Assembly: GCF_029626145.1 (NCBI RefSeq)
Contig: NZ_JARUBJ010000002.1
Coordinates: forward strand, 2,887,501-2,951,500
Direction: 5' to 3'
Length of the DNA stretch: 64,000 nt
DNA from: Micromonospora sp. WMMD961
Lineage (GTDB): Bacteria; Actinomycetota; Actinomycetes; Mycobacteriales; Micromonosporaceae
Below, one piece after another: positions 1-10,399 of this stretch. Numbering within the stretch: the stretch's first letter is position 1; each line of letters begins with the position of its first letter. The translations under genes and the position numbers were made by a program. The notes under the pieces were generated by a model that was given only the letters and a program-made list of their open reading frames with translations, was not told the DNA's origin and ran no database searches.

Positions 1-2820
<2,820 letters not shown>

Positions 2821-2906
2821 CTAAGCTGCTACGCGTCCACTGTGCAACTCTGAACGAGCGAACACCCGCGTGTGTGTGCCCGGGGGTTGTTTGATATGTT
2901 CATAGA

Positions 2907-3023
2907 GTTACGGCGGTCATGGCGGAGGGGAAACGCCCGGTTACATTCCGAACCCGGAAGCTAAGCCCTCCAGCGCCGATGGTACTGCACTCGTGAGGGT
3001 GTGGGAGAGTAGGACGCCGCCGG
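2907..3023 (+). rRNA. rrf: 5S ribosomal RNA
   Basis: A 117-nt gene with the actinobacterial 5S signature: GTTACGGCGGTCAT at the 5' end, the internal block CGCCCGGTTACATTCCGAAC, and a 3' end GGACGCCGCCGGAC that pairs with the 5' end. It follows the 23S gene at the normal distance and is followed by a strong terminator, so it is the last gene of the operon. Confidence 0.97.
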
Positions 3024-3032
3024 ACAATCTTC

Positions 3033-3070
3033 CAGTCGAGGGCCGCCCCATCCGGGTCGGCCCTCGACTG
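3033..3070 (+). terminator. rRNA operon terminator hairpin
   Basis: A perfect 13-bp inverted repeat (CAGTCGAGGGCCG at 3033-3045, its complement at 3058-3070) around a 12-nt loop, nine bases after the 5S gene. No T-run follows, which is usual for high-GC actinobacterial terminators. Confidence 0.85.
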
Positions 3071-3109
3071 CGTAGCGCCATTGGTGGCGCAATCAGGAAG
3101 GATGTACCT

Positions 3110-5965
3110 GTGAGTTCAGGACCGCAGGGCGGAGACCGTCCCCGTCGTTACGAAGACCGTACTGACGGTGCGGGCGGACGCGACCGCGGCCCACGCCGCG
3201 ACGACCGAGACCGGCCCCCGTACCGGGGCGACCGCGACAGCAGCGGCGGCTACGCCGGCGGCCGCGACTCTGGTTTCCGTGGCGGCGACCGGGACGGGTC
3301 TCGCTCCAGCGCTCCGCGTGACGGTGGTTTCCGTGGCGGCGACCGCCGTGAAGGCGGCGGCTTCCGCGGTGGTGACCGTGAGGGTGGTTTCCGCGGCGGT
3401 GACCGTCGCGAGGGTGGTTTCCGTGGCGGTGACCGTGATGGTTCGCGCTCGGGCGCTCCGCGTGAGGGCGGTTTCCGTGGCGGCGACCGGGACGGGTCTC
3501 GCTCCAGCGCTCCGCGTGACGGTGGTTTCCGTGGCGGCGACCGCCGTGAAGGCGGCGGCTTCCGCGGTGGTGACCGTGAGGGTGGTTTCCGCGGCGGTGA
3601 CCGCCGTGAAGGCGGTTACCGCGGCGGCGACCGGGACGGGTCTCGCTCCAGCGCTCCGCGTGACGGTGGTTTCCGTGGCGGTGACCGTGATGGTTCGCGC
3701 TCGGGCGCTCCGCGTGAGGGCGGTTTCCGTGGCGGCGACCGGGACGGGTCTCGCTCCAGCGCTCCGCGTGACGGTGGTTTCCGTGGCGGTGACCGCCGTG
3801 AAGGCGGCGGCTTCCGCGGTGGTGACCGTGAGGGTGGTTTCCGCGGCGGTGACCGTCGCGAAGGCGGCGGCTTCCGCGGTGGTGACCGTGAGGGTGGTTT
3901 CCGCGGCGGTGACCGTGATGGTTCGCGCTCGGGCGCTCCGCGTGAGGGCGGTTACCGCGGCGGCGACCGGGACGGGTCTCGCTCCAGCGCTCCGCGCGAG
4001 GGTGGTTTCCGCGGCGGCGACCGCCGCGAGAGCGGCTTCCGCGAGGGTTCGCGGCCTGGTGCGTCCCGCGAGGGCGGTGGCTTCCGTGGTGGCGACCGCG
4101 ACGGTGGTTTCCGTGGCGGTGACCGCGATGGCTCTCGTTCCGGTGCTCCGCGCGAGGGTGGTTTCCGTGGCGGTGACCGTCGCGAGGGTGGCTTCCGTGG
4201 CGGTGACCGTGATGGTTCGCGCTCCAGCGCTCCGCGCGACGGTGGCTTCCGTGGCGGTGACAGTCGTGAAGGCGGTGACCGTGACGGTGGTTTCCGGGGT
4301 GGCGACCGTCGTGACGGCGGTGGCTTCCGTGGTGGCGACCGCGAGGGTGGTTACCGTAGTGGCGACCGCCGCGAGGGCGGCTTCCGGGGCGGCGACCGTG
4401 ATGGTTCGCGCTCCAGCGCTTCGCGCGAGGGCGGCTTCCGGGGCGGTGACCGTCGTGAGGGTGGCTTCCGGGGCGACGACCGTCGCGAAGGTGGTTTTCG
4501 CGCGGGTTCGCGGCCTGGTGCGTCCCGCGAGGGCGGCGGTTTCCGTGGTGGTGACCGCGAGGGTGGTTTCCGTGGCGGCGACCGTCGTGAAGGCGGATTC
4601 CGCGGTGGTGACCGTCGTGAGGCCGGCGCTCCCCGTTCGGGTGGCTTCCGCGGTGGCGACCGTGACGGCGCGCGGCCGAGTGGGTCGCGCGACGGCGGCG
4701 GCTACCGGGGTGGCGACCGCGAGAGCGGCGGCTACCGGGGTGGTGACCGCGAGAGCGGCGGCTACCGGGGTGGCGACCGCGAGAGCGGCGGCTATCGAGG
4801 TGGTGACCGGGCGGGTACTTCCCGGGCCGACGAGCGGCCGCGTCGCGAGGGCGAGTTCCGCCGCGACGACCGCGCTGGCGGCTCCGAGTCGTTCGAGGGC
4901 GGGCGTAGCTCTGCTCCGGCGCTGCCGGACGACATCGTCGCGGCCGACCTCGACAAGGATGTTCGCGCTGAGCTGCTCTCGTTGAACAAGCCGGTCGCCG
5001 AGACGGTGGCTCGGCACCTGGTCGCGACAGGTCGAATGATCGACGAGGATCCGGCGGAGGCGTTGGCGCACGCGCTGGCCGCGCGGCGGCTCGCGTCGCG
5101 CATCTCCGCCGTCCGCGAGGCTGTCGGCCTGGCCGCGTACCACGCGGGGGAGTGGCAGACGGCGATTGCCGAGCTGCGCACGTACCACCGGATGAGTGGG
5201 CTGCAGAGCCACCTGGCCGTGCTCGCGGACTGTGAGCGGGCTCTGGGCCGGCCCGAGCGGGCCATCGACCTCTTCCGCGGCGCTGACCGGGACAAGCTGG
5301 ACCAGGCCGTGGCGATCGAGCTCTTGATCGTCGCTGCCGGTGCGCGCGGGGACCTCGGGCAGAAGGACGCCGCGGTCGCGATGCTCCAGGTCCCGGACCT
5401 CACCAGCGAGGCGACGGTGCCGTGGACGGCGCGACTGCGGTACGCGTACGCGGACGCCCTGCTCGCCGTGGGCCGGCGTGAGGAGGCCCGCGAGTGGTTC
5501 TCCCGCGCTGCCGACGTCGACACCGAGGGTGAGACCGACGCCGCCGAGCGGCTGCTGGAACTCGACGGCGTCGTCATCGAGGGCGACGAGGAGGACGAGG
5601 CCGCGGAGGAGATCGCCGCGGGCCCGGGTGCTCCCGGCGCGGTCCCGGCCCAACCGGACGCCGACCTGACCGGCGAGGACCGCGAGGACTTCGACGAGGA
5701 CGACGAAGACGACGAGGACGACGAAGACGACGACGACCGTGAGGACGGCGACGACTTCGACGACGACGAACGGGACGATGTCGTCGGTCGCTCCGGCGAT
5801 GACGAGGGCTTCGACGACGAGGACGAGGACCGTCACCCGGACGAGGCCGCGCGCAACGCCGATCCGGACACCGATTCCGACGACAGCGCGACGTCCGACG
5901 CCGCGACGAGCGCCGACCGGACCGCTCTGGCCCGGGACGACGAGTCGGGGTCGACGCAGCGATGA
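3110..5965 (+). CDS. RGG-repeat, TPR-like and acidic-tail protein
   Basis: A 951-residue protein in three parts. Residues about 50-575 are a low-complexity tract with about 36 copies of RGGD (unit G-G-F/Y-R-G-G-D-R) alternating with DGSRSSAPR-type linkers. Residues about 600-825 are helical and TPR-like, resembling the tetratricopeptide protein found at this position in actinobacteria. Residues about 825-951 are almost entirely Asp/Glu. The GTG at 3110 has an ideal AGGAAGGA site seven bases upstream; the longer reading from 2993 would start inside the 5S rRNA. Arginine/aromatic RGG tracts elsewhere bind RNA and form condensates, and the polyacidic tail could compete for the same arginines; both roles are inference here. 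It overlaps the HAD phosphatase gene by four bases. The function is unknown. Confidence 0.9.
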   Translation: MSSGPQGGDRPRRYEDRTDGAGGRDRGPRRDDRDRPPYRGDRDSSGGYAGGRDSGFRGGDRDGSRSSAPRDGGFRGGDRREGGGFRGGDREGGFRGGDRREGGFRGGDRDGSRSGAPREGGFRGGDRDGSRSSAPRDGGFRGGDRREGGGFRGGDREGGFRGGDRREGGYRGGDRDGSRSSAPRDGGFRGGDRDGSRSGAPREGGFRGGDRDGSRSSAPRDGGFRGGDRREGGGFRGGDREGGFRGGDRREGGGFRGGDREGGFRGGDRDGSRSGAPREGGYRGGDRDGSRSSAPREGGFRGGDRRESGFREGSRPGASREGGGFRGGDRDGGFRGGDRDGSRSGAPREGGFRGGDRREGGFRGGDRDGSRSSAPRDGGFRGGDSREGGDRDGGFRGGDRRDGGGFRGGDREGGYRSGDRREGGFRGGDRDGSRSSASREGGFRGGDRREGGFRGDDRREGGFRAGSRPGASREGGGFRGGDREGGFRGGDRREGGFRGGDRREAGAPRSGGFRGGDRDGARPSGSRDGGGYRGGDRESGGYRGGDRESGGYRGGDRESGGYRGGDRAGTSRADERPRREGEFRRDDRAGGSESFEGGRSSAPALPDDIVAADLDKDVRAELLSLNKPVAETVARHLVATGRMIDEDPAEALAHALAARRLASRISAVREAVGLAAYHAGEWQTAIAELRTYHRMSGLQSHLAVLADCERALGRPERAIDLFRGADRDKLDQAVAIELLIVAAGARGDLGQKDAAVAMLQVPDLTSEATVPWTARLRYAYADALLAVGRREEAREWFSRAADVDTEGETDAAERLLELDGVVIEGDEEDEAAEEIAAGPGAPGAVPAQPDADLTGEDREDFDEDDEDDEDDEDDDDREDGDDFDDDERDDVVGRSGDDEGFDDEDEDRHPDEAARNADPDTDSDDSATSDAATSADRTALARDDESGSTQR
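3270..4800 (+). repeat. coding minisatellite encoding the RGG repeats
   Basis: About 1.5 kb of imperfect tandem repeats inside the preceding gene. The basic unit encodes GGFRGGDR, and higher-order blocks of roughly 200-250 bp recur almost unchanged (compare the sequence starting near 3289, 3484 and 3733). The last four units near 4700-4800 (GGYRGGDRES) are a separate, recent-looking tandem expansion. Repeat number is likely to vary between strains. Confidence 0.9.
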
Positions 5966-6993
5966 GTGCGGACGCCGGGGAGCGGCTGGTCGACGGGTAC
6001 ACCCTGGTCGTCTTCGACCTGGACGGTGTGATCTACCTGATCGACCGGCCGATCCCCGGCGCCGTCGAGGCGGTGGCCCGGCTGCACGACGAGAAGGTGG
6101 CGGTGGCGTACGCCACCAACAACGCGTCCCGTCGGTCCAGCGAGGTCGCCGCCCTGCTGACGGGCATGGGTGTGCCGGCTCGACCGGAGGAGGTGCTCAC
6201 CTCCGCCGCGGCGTCGGCCGAGGTGCTGCGCGACCGGCTTCCCGCTGGCGCGCCGGTGCTGGTGGTCGGCGCGGAGGCGCTGCGCGCGGAGGTGCGCGCG
6301 GTCGGCCTGACCCCGGTCACCCAGGCCGACGAGAACCCGGCCGCGGTGGTGCAGGGGTACGGCCCGCAGGTGGGTTGGGCCGAACTGGCCGAGGCCTCGG
6401 TCGCGGTGCGGGCCGGTGCGCTCTGGATCGCCACCAACACCGACCGGACGCTGCCCAGTGGACGTGGCCCGCTGCCGGGCAACGGGTCGCTGGTGGCCGT
6501 GTTGCGGACGGCGCTGGAGCGGGACCCGGACGTGGTGGTCGGCAAGCCGGAGTCGGCGCTGTTCGAGACGGCCGCTCGGCGCGGGGGTGGTGGCCGGAGC
6601 CTGGTGGTGGGTGACCGGCTGGACACCGACATCGAGGGCGCCCGCCGGGCCGGCCTGGACAGTCTGCTGGTGCTCACCGGCGTCAGCGGCGTGGCGGATC
6701 TGCTGGCCGCCGAACCGCGGCGGCGGCCCACGTACGTCGCGAGGGACCTGGCGGGGCTCTTCGACCCGGCGGCCGTCGTGCGGGTCCCGGGCCCGGCCGA
6801 CGTCGGCGGCTGGTCGGTGACCGACCGCGACGGTGCGCTGGAGTTGGCGGGGTCGGGTCGGCCGCTGGACGCGCTGGCGGCGCTCTGTGCGGTGGCCTGG
6901 TCGGCGTCGGAGCCGACGCTGCCGAAGATCCGCCCGATCGGCGCGGACGCGACGCACGCCGTGGAGAGCTTCGGTCTGACCGCCGCTGCCTGA
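5962..6993 (+). CDS. HAD-IIA (NagD-like) phosphatase
   Basis: A 343-residue member of the haloacid dehalogenase superfamily, subfamily IIA, related to 4-nitrophenyl and glycerol-3-phosphate phosphatases. Motif I is DLDGV with nucleophile Asp19 and acid/base Asp21. TNN at about residue 53 serves as motif II, Lys of GKPES as motif III, and GDRLDTDIEGA as motif IV. The ATG overlaps the previous stop codon (ATGA), so it is probably translationally coupled to the RGG/TPR gene. A phosphate-ester hydrolase in the cytoplasm; the physiological substrate cannot be read from the sequence. The extra C-terminal stretch of about 70 residues has no motif I recognise. Confidence 0.92.
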   Translation: MSADAGERLVDGYTLVVFDLDGVIYLIDRPIPGAVEAVARLHDEKVAVAYATNNASRRSSEVAALLTGMGVPARPEEVLTSAAASAEVLRDRLPAGAPVLVVGAEALRAEVRAVGLTPVTQADENPAAVVQGYGPQVGWAELAEASVAVRAGALWIATNTDRTLPSGRGPLPGNGSLVAVLRTALERDPDVVVGKPESALFETAARRGGGGRSLVVGDRLDTDIEGARRAGLDSLLVLTGVSGVADLLAAEPRRRPTYVARDLAGLFDPAAVVRVPGPADVGGWSVTDRDGALELAGSGRPLDALAALCAVAWSASEPTLPKIRPIGADATHAVESFGLTAAA

Positions 6994-7038
6994 TTCCTGG
7001 TCGCCACTGCCCGACCCGGGTCAGACAGGTGGCGTCCA

Positions 7039-7377
7039 TCAGAGCAGTTTGCGCAGCTTCAGCAGGTCGAACGGGTTCGCCTTGATCGACACCCGGCGGG
7101 AGGCCACCGCGCCGGTGACGTCCAGGTCGCCGCGGACCAGGGCGAGCAGGTCGTCGCTGGACGTACTCAACGCGATCTTGGCTTTGGGGTCGTCGCCGTC
7201 GGTCAGCTCGACGAGTCGACCGCCGGTGATGCGGCCGTGGAACGCGGCGTCCAGGTCGGTGATCCGGCAGGCCAGCGTCCGGTCCAGATCGATCCGCTCG
7301 CGCACCGTCTCCGCGTTGCGGTCCAGCCGGGCGGCCAGCTCCTGCAACGCCTGCCGGCACTCGTCCACGCTGGCCAC
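7039..7377 (-). CDS. SCP2 sterol-transfer-like domain protein
   Basis: A 112-residue protein resembling the single-domain SCP2 (sterol carrier) family, which binds hydrophobic ligands. Features of the fold are the central G-R-I-T-G-G-R-L strand and the C-terminal segment DLDVTGAVASRR followed by helix NPFDLLKLRKLL. The GTG at 7377 is chosen because a GAGGGGG site lies a few bases upstream; a longer reading would add a cysteine- and arginine-rich tail unlike the family. It is read leftward, opposite to the surrounding block, and diverges from the PhaF-like gene at 7489, so the 111-bp gap holds two promoters. The ligand is unknown. Confidence 0.8.
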   Translation of the reverse strand: MASVDECRQALQELAARLDRNAETVRERIDLDRTLACRITDLDAAFHGRITGGRLVELTDGDDPKAKIALSTSSDDLLALVRGDLDVTGAVASRRVSIKANPFDLLKLRKLL

Positions 7378-7488
7378 ATGTCCCCCTCGATCATCGCCAC
7401 GCCGTCCTCGGCACCGTACCGCACGGCACAGTCCGGGGTGCCCGGTAGCGTGACACCTGCACACTCCGCCCCGTGGAAGGACTCAGGC

Positions 7489-8088
7489 ATGCAGGACGCG
7501 TGGCGCGCCTACCTCGAACTGGCCATGGGCCTCACGGAGGCGCCCCGGAAGAAGGCCCAGGACGTGGCACGTCGCCTCGTCGGCTCCGGTGGCGCGACCG
7601 CCGCCCAACTCCAGGCGCTCGGCGAGGAGCTGGTCACCACCGGCGCCGCCAACCGGGAGGCGCTGACCAAGCTGGTCCGCTTCGAGGTCGACCGGGCTCT
7701 CGGCGCGGTCGGCCTGGCCACCGCGGACGAGGTGGCCGAGCTGACCCGGCGGGTGCACGACCTGGAACGGCAGCTGCGCGAGGCGCGCGCCGCCGAGCCG
7801 GCGGACACGCCGAGCGCCGTTGCGTCGGAGCGACCCGACCCGACCCTCGCCGCGCGGCCGGGAGACCGTCTGGTGCCGTCCGACGGCCCGGCGGGCGCCC
7901 CGGTCTCCGCGCCGGCGGTCGCGAAGCCCGCAGCGAAGAAGGCAGTGGCGAAGAAGGCGGTCGCCAAGAAGGCCATCGCGAAGAAGCCACCGGCGACGAT
8001 CAGCCGGACCGACGACGAGGCGCCCACTCCGGCGGCCATGCCCGCCAAGAAGGCGGTCCGTAAGCAGCCACCGGACGCCGCCGAATGA
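7489..8088 (+). CDS. PhaF/phasin-like protein with Lys-Ala tail
   Basis: A 199-residue protein. The N-terminal half (about 1-105) is helical and coiled-coil-like (AWRAYLELAMGL, then a heptad-rich stretch ending in LTRRVHDLERQLREARA), resembling polyhydroxyalkanoate granule-associated proteins. The C-terminal part is a proline linker followed by AAKKAVAKKAVAKKA repeats, like histone H1-type tails that bind DNA. The ATG has a GGAAGGA site seven bases upstream. A TAGCGT -10-like box lies at 7446-7451. The stop overlaps the next gene's ATG. Whether it binds DNA, polymer granules or both is inference. Confidence 0.8.
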   Translation: MQDAWRAYLELAMGLTEAPRKKAQDVARRLVGSGGATAAQLQALGEELVTTGAANREALTKLVRFEVDRALGAVGLATADEVAELTRRVHDLERQLREARAAEPADTPSAVASERPDPTLAARPGDRLVPSDGPAGAPVSAPAVAKPAAKKAVAKKAVAKKAIAKKPPATISRTDDEAPTPAAMPAKKAVRKQPPDAAE

Positions 8089-8360
8089 GCCGGCCCCACC
8101 CGCCGGCTGGCGGGTCGTTCCCGCCCCGGCCGGGTCCGCCGGCAGGTGGGTCGTTCCCGGCCCGCCCCGGTCCTGCGGCGGGTTCCCGCCCCGGCCCGCT
8201 GCCGGACGTGGGGGACGACACGGCGCGGCACCCGGCGGTGGACGCCGCCGTGCAGGCCATGACCAACGCGGCGACGCTCGCCCCGGCCGACCAGATCGCG
8301 CAGTACGAGGCGGCCTACGAGACACTGCGGGAAACCCTCGCCACCATCGACCAGACCTGA
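8085..8360 (+). CDS. small conserved-looking protein, unknown function
   Basis: A 91-residue protein. Residues 1-40 are a Pro/Gly/Arg-rich disordered segment with a repeated PPAGGSFPPRPGP element. Residues 45-91 form a predicted helical hairpin (HPAVDAAVQAMTNAA, then DQIAQYEAAYETLRETLATI). It starts on an ATGA overlap with the PhaF-like gene and ends 38 bases before tlyA, so it is probably part of the same transcript. I do not recognise the family. Confidence 0.7.
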   Translation: MSRPHPPAGGSFPPRPGPPAGGSFPARPGPAAGSRPGPLPDVGDDTARHPAVDAAVQAMTNAATLAPADQIAQYEAAYETLRETLATIDQT

Positions 8361-8398
8361 GCGGCACGGCCAGGACTGAGCAGACCGGAGAACCACCC

Positions 8399-9265
8399 AT
8401 GGCACGTCGTAACCGGCTGGACGCCGAACTTGTCCGCCGCGGTCTGGCCCGTTCCCGGGAGCAGGCCGCCGGGCTGGTGGAGGCCGGCCGGGTCCAGCTG
8501 CGCGGGGTGGTCGCGCGTAAGGCCGCCGCGATGGTCGACCCCGCCGATCCGCTGCTGGTGACCGGCGAGGACCCGACCGAGGAGTACGTCTCCCGGGGCG
8601 GGCACAAGCTGGCCGGCGCGCTGACCGCGTTCGGCGCCGGTGGGCTTCGGGTCGCCGGCCGGCGCTGCCTGGACGCCGGCGCCTCGACCGGTGGCTTCAC
8701 CGACGTGCTGTTGCGCGCCGACGCCGCCGAGGTGGTGGCGGTGGACGTCGGCTACGGGCAGCTCGCCTGGTCACTGCGCACCGACGAGCGGGTACGGGTG
8801 CTGGAACGCACGAATGTTCGTACCCTCGACCCGGACACGATCGGTGGGCAGGTCGACCTCACGGTGGCCGACCTGTCGTTCATCTCGCTGCGGTTGGTGC
8901 TGCCGGCGTTGGCCGGCTGCACCCGCGACGACGGTGACCTGGCGCTGATGGTGAAACCGCAGTTCGAGGTGGGCAAGGAACGGGTTGGCACCGGTGGTGT
9001 GGTCCGCGATCCGGAGCTGCGCGCCGAGGCGGTGCTGGACGTGGCCGCGGCGGCGGCCACGCTCGGCCTCGGGCTGGCCGACGTGGCGGCCAGCCCGCTG
9101 CCCGGGCCGAGCGGCAATGTGGAGTTCTTCGTATGGTTGCGCCGGGGCGCACCGCCGGCCGATCCGCAACGGGTGCGGGCCGTGGTGGCGGCCGGGCCGG
9201 ACGGCCCGACAGCGGCCGGCGGCGTGCCGGACGTGACGGCGGCGGCGGAGGAGGTCGCAGGGTGA
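8399..9265 (+). CDS. tlyA: TlyA-type rRNA 2'-O-methyltransferase
   Basis: A 288-residue protein with the TlyA layout: an N-terminal S4 RNA-binding domain (about 1-60, LDAELVRRGLARSREQA) and an FtsJ/RrmJ-type methyltransferase domain. Visible are YVSRGGHKL at the domain junction, the SAM-binding motif LDAGASTGGFTDVLL, DVGYGQLAW, DLSFISL and the late motif KPQFEVGK. TlyA 2'-O-methylates cytidines in 16S and 23S rRNA, and its loss in mycobacteria gives capreomycin resistance. The ATG at 8399 has a GGAG site eight bases upstream. The order with nadK and recN downstream is typical of actinobacteria. Confidence 0.93.
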   Translation: MARRNRLDAELVRRGLARSREQAAGLVEAGRVQLRGVVARKAAAMVDPADPLLVTGEDPTEEYVSRGGHKLAGALTAFGAGGLRVAGRRCLDAGASTGGFTDVLLRADAAEVVAVDVGYGQLAWSLRTDERVRVLERTNVRTLDPDTIGGQVDLTVADLSFISLRLVLPALAGCTRDDGDLALMVKPQFEVGKERVGTGGVVRDPELRAEAVLDVAAAAATLGLGLADVAASPLPGPSGNVEFFVWLRRGAPPADPQRVRAVVAAGPDGPTAAGGVPDVTAAAEEVAG

Positions 9266-9360
9266 ACGCGCGCAGCGGGGGCACCGCCACGACACGCGGT
9301 GGGAGCGGAGCGACGGTGGTGCGGCGCCGCCAGGTCCGGGACGGGCGGGCGACCCGATGA
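9262..9360 (+). CDS. possible 32-residue coupling ORF
   Basis: A GTG overlaps the tlyA stop (GTGA) and the reading frame ends on a TGA overlapping the nadK start (ATGA), giving a 32-residue Arg/Gly-rich peptide. The tidy overlap at both ends would let ribosomes pass from tlyA to nadK without reinitiation from a distance. There is no independent ribosome-binding site, and the peptide has no recognisable family, so it may be only a translational bridge or chance. Confidence 0.3.
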   Translation: MNARSGGTATTRGGSGATVVRRRQVRDGRATR

Positions 9361-10241
9361 GCCGGACCGCTCTGCTGGTGACCCACACCGGTCGTCGCCG
9401 TAGCACGGAGCACGCCCGGTCGGTCGCGGCCGACCTGATCGACGCGGGTTTCGAGGTACGGGTGGTCGCCGACGAGGCCGAGGACCTCGACCTGCCCGGT
9501 GTGGTGCCGGTCGCGGGCCAGAAGGCCGCCGAGGGTGCCGAGATCGTCTTCGCGCTCGGCGGTGACGGCACCTTCCTGCGTGCCGCCGAGCTGGCCCGCC
9601 CGGCGATGGCACCGCTGCTCGGCATCAACCTCGGCAAGGTGGGGTTCCTGGCCGAGGCGGAGATCGACGACCTGGACGTCGCGGTACGTGACGTCGTCAG
9701 TCGCAACTACACCGTCGACGAGCGGCTCACCCTGGACGTCACCGCCGAGTTCGACGGCGGGCCGACCATCGAGTCCTGGGCGCTCAACGAGATCAGCATC
9801 GAGAAGGGCGAGCGGGCGCAGATGCTCGAACTGCTCGTCGACGTGGATGGGCGCCCGTTGTCCCGCTACGGCTGCGACGGTGTCGTCTGCGCGACGCCCA
9901 CCGGCTCCACCGCGTACGCGTTCTCCGGCGGCGGCCCGGTGGTCTGGCCGGAGGTGGAGGCGCTGCTGTTGGTGCCGATCAGCGCGCACGCGTTGTTCAG
10001 CCGCCCGCTGGTGACGGCTCCGACGTCCACCTTCGTGATCACTGTCGACCCGTTCACCACCCTCGCCGTGCTCTCCTGCGACGGGCGTCGGGTCTACGAC
10101 CTGCCGCCGGGCGCCCGGGTGACGGTGCGTCGGGGTGCCCTGCCGGTGCGTATCGTGCGGCTGCGACCCCGACCGTTCACCGACCGGCTGGTCGCCAAGT
10201 TCGGCCTGCCGGTGCACGGTTGGCGGGGCAGCCGCCGGTGA
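9357..10241 (+). CDS. nadK: NAD kinase
   Basis: A 294-residue ATP-NAD kinase that phosphorylates NAD at the 2' position of its adenosine ribose to make NADP. The diagnostic GGDGTFLRAAEL motif lies at about residue 62, followed by GINLGKVGFLAE, the NE motif in WALNEISI, and the glycine-rich stretch ATPTGSTAYAFSGGGP. Length and motif order are normal. The start overlaps the end of the small upstream ORF, so it is probably co-transcribed with tlyA. A weak hairpin follows the stop codon. Confidence 0.95.
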   Translation: MSRTALLVTHTGRRRSTEHARSVAADLIDAGFEVRVVADEAEDLDLPGVVPVAGQKAAEGAEIVFALGGDGTFLRAAELARPAMAPLLGINLGKVGFLAEAEIDDLDVAVRDVVSRNYTVDERLTLDVTAEFDGGPTIESWALNEISIEKGERAQMLELLVDVDGRPLSRYGCDGVVCATPTGSTAYAFSGGGPVVWPEVEALLLVPISAHALFSRPLVTAPTSTFVITVDPFTTLAVLSCDGRRVYDLPPGARVTVRRGALPVRIVRLRPRPFTDRLVAKFGLPVHGWRGSRR

Positions 10242-10258
10242 CCGTGACGCACACCGAC

Positions 10259-10279
10259 GGTGGACGTCGGTTGTCCACC
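10259..10279 (+). terminator. possible short hairpin after nadK
   Basis: A perfect 7-bp inverted repeat, GGTGGAC and GTCCACC, with a 7-nt loop, 18 bases after the nadK stop. It could end the tlyA-nadK transcript before the protease gene. It is short, so it could also be chance. Confidence 0.35.
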
Positions 10280-10399
10280 TGACGACATGTCGCCGCTGCG
10301 GCGGCTGGTGACTAGTGACCTGGTGACAGGCTCCGACGCAGACTCCGATCGGCCCTCATCTACGGATGGCGGGCCTGGAGGAGTAGAGGAGCACATCGC

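Noticed and set aside
2993..3109. Extension of the RGG/TPR gene to a GTG at 2993
   Set aside because: It would begin inside the 5S rRNA and read through the rRNA terminator; GTG 3110 has an ideal ribosome-binding site.
3270..4800. A CRISPR array
   Set aside because: Repeats are contiguous, coding and of mixed length, with no unique spacers and no cas genes.
3116..5836. A 906-codon open frame on the minus strand opposite the RGG/TPR gene, and a 605-codon frame on the plus strand (3168-4985)
   Set aside because: Both are by-products of the GC-rich tandem repeat, made of Thr/Ala/Val or Arg/Val runs with no start signal or family match. The frame encoding RGG and TPR sequence has the ribosome-binding site and leads into a recognisable domain.
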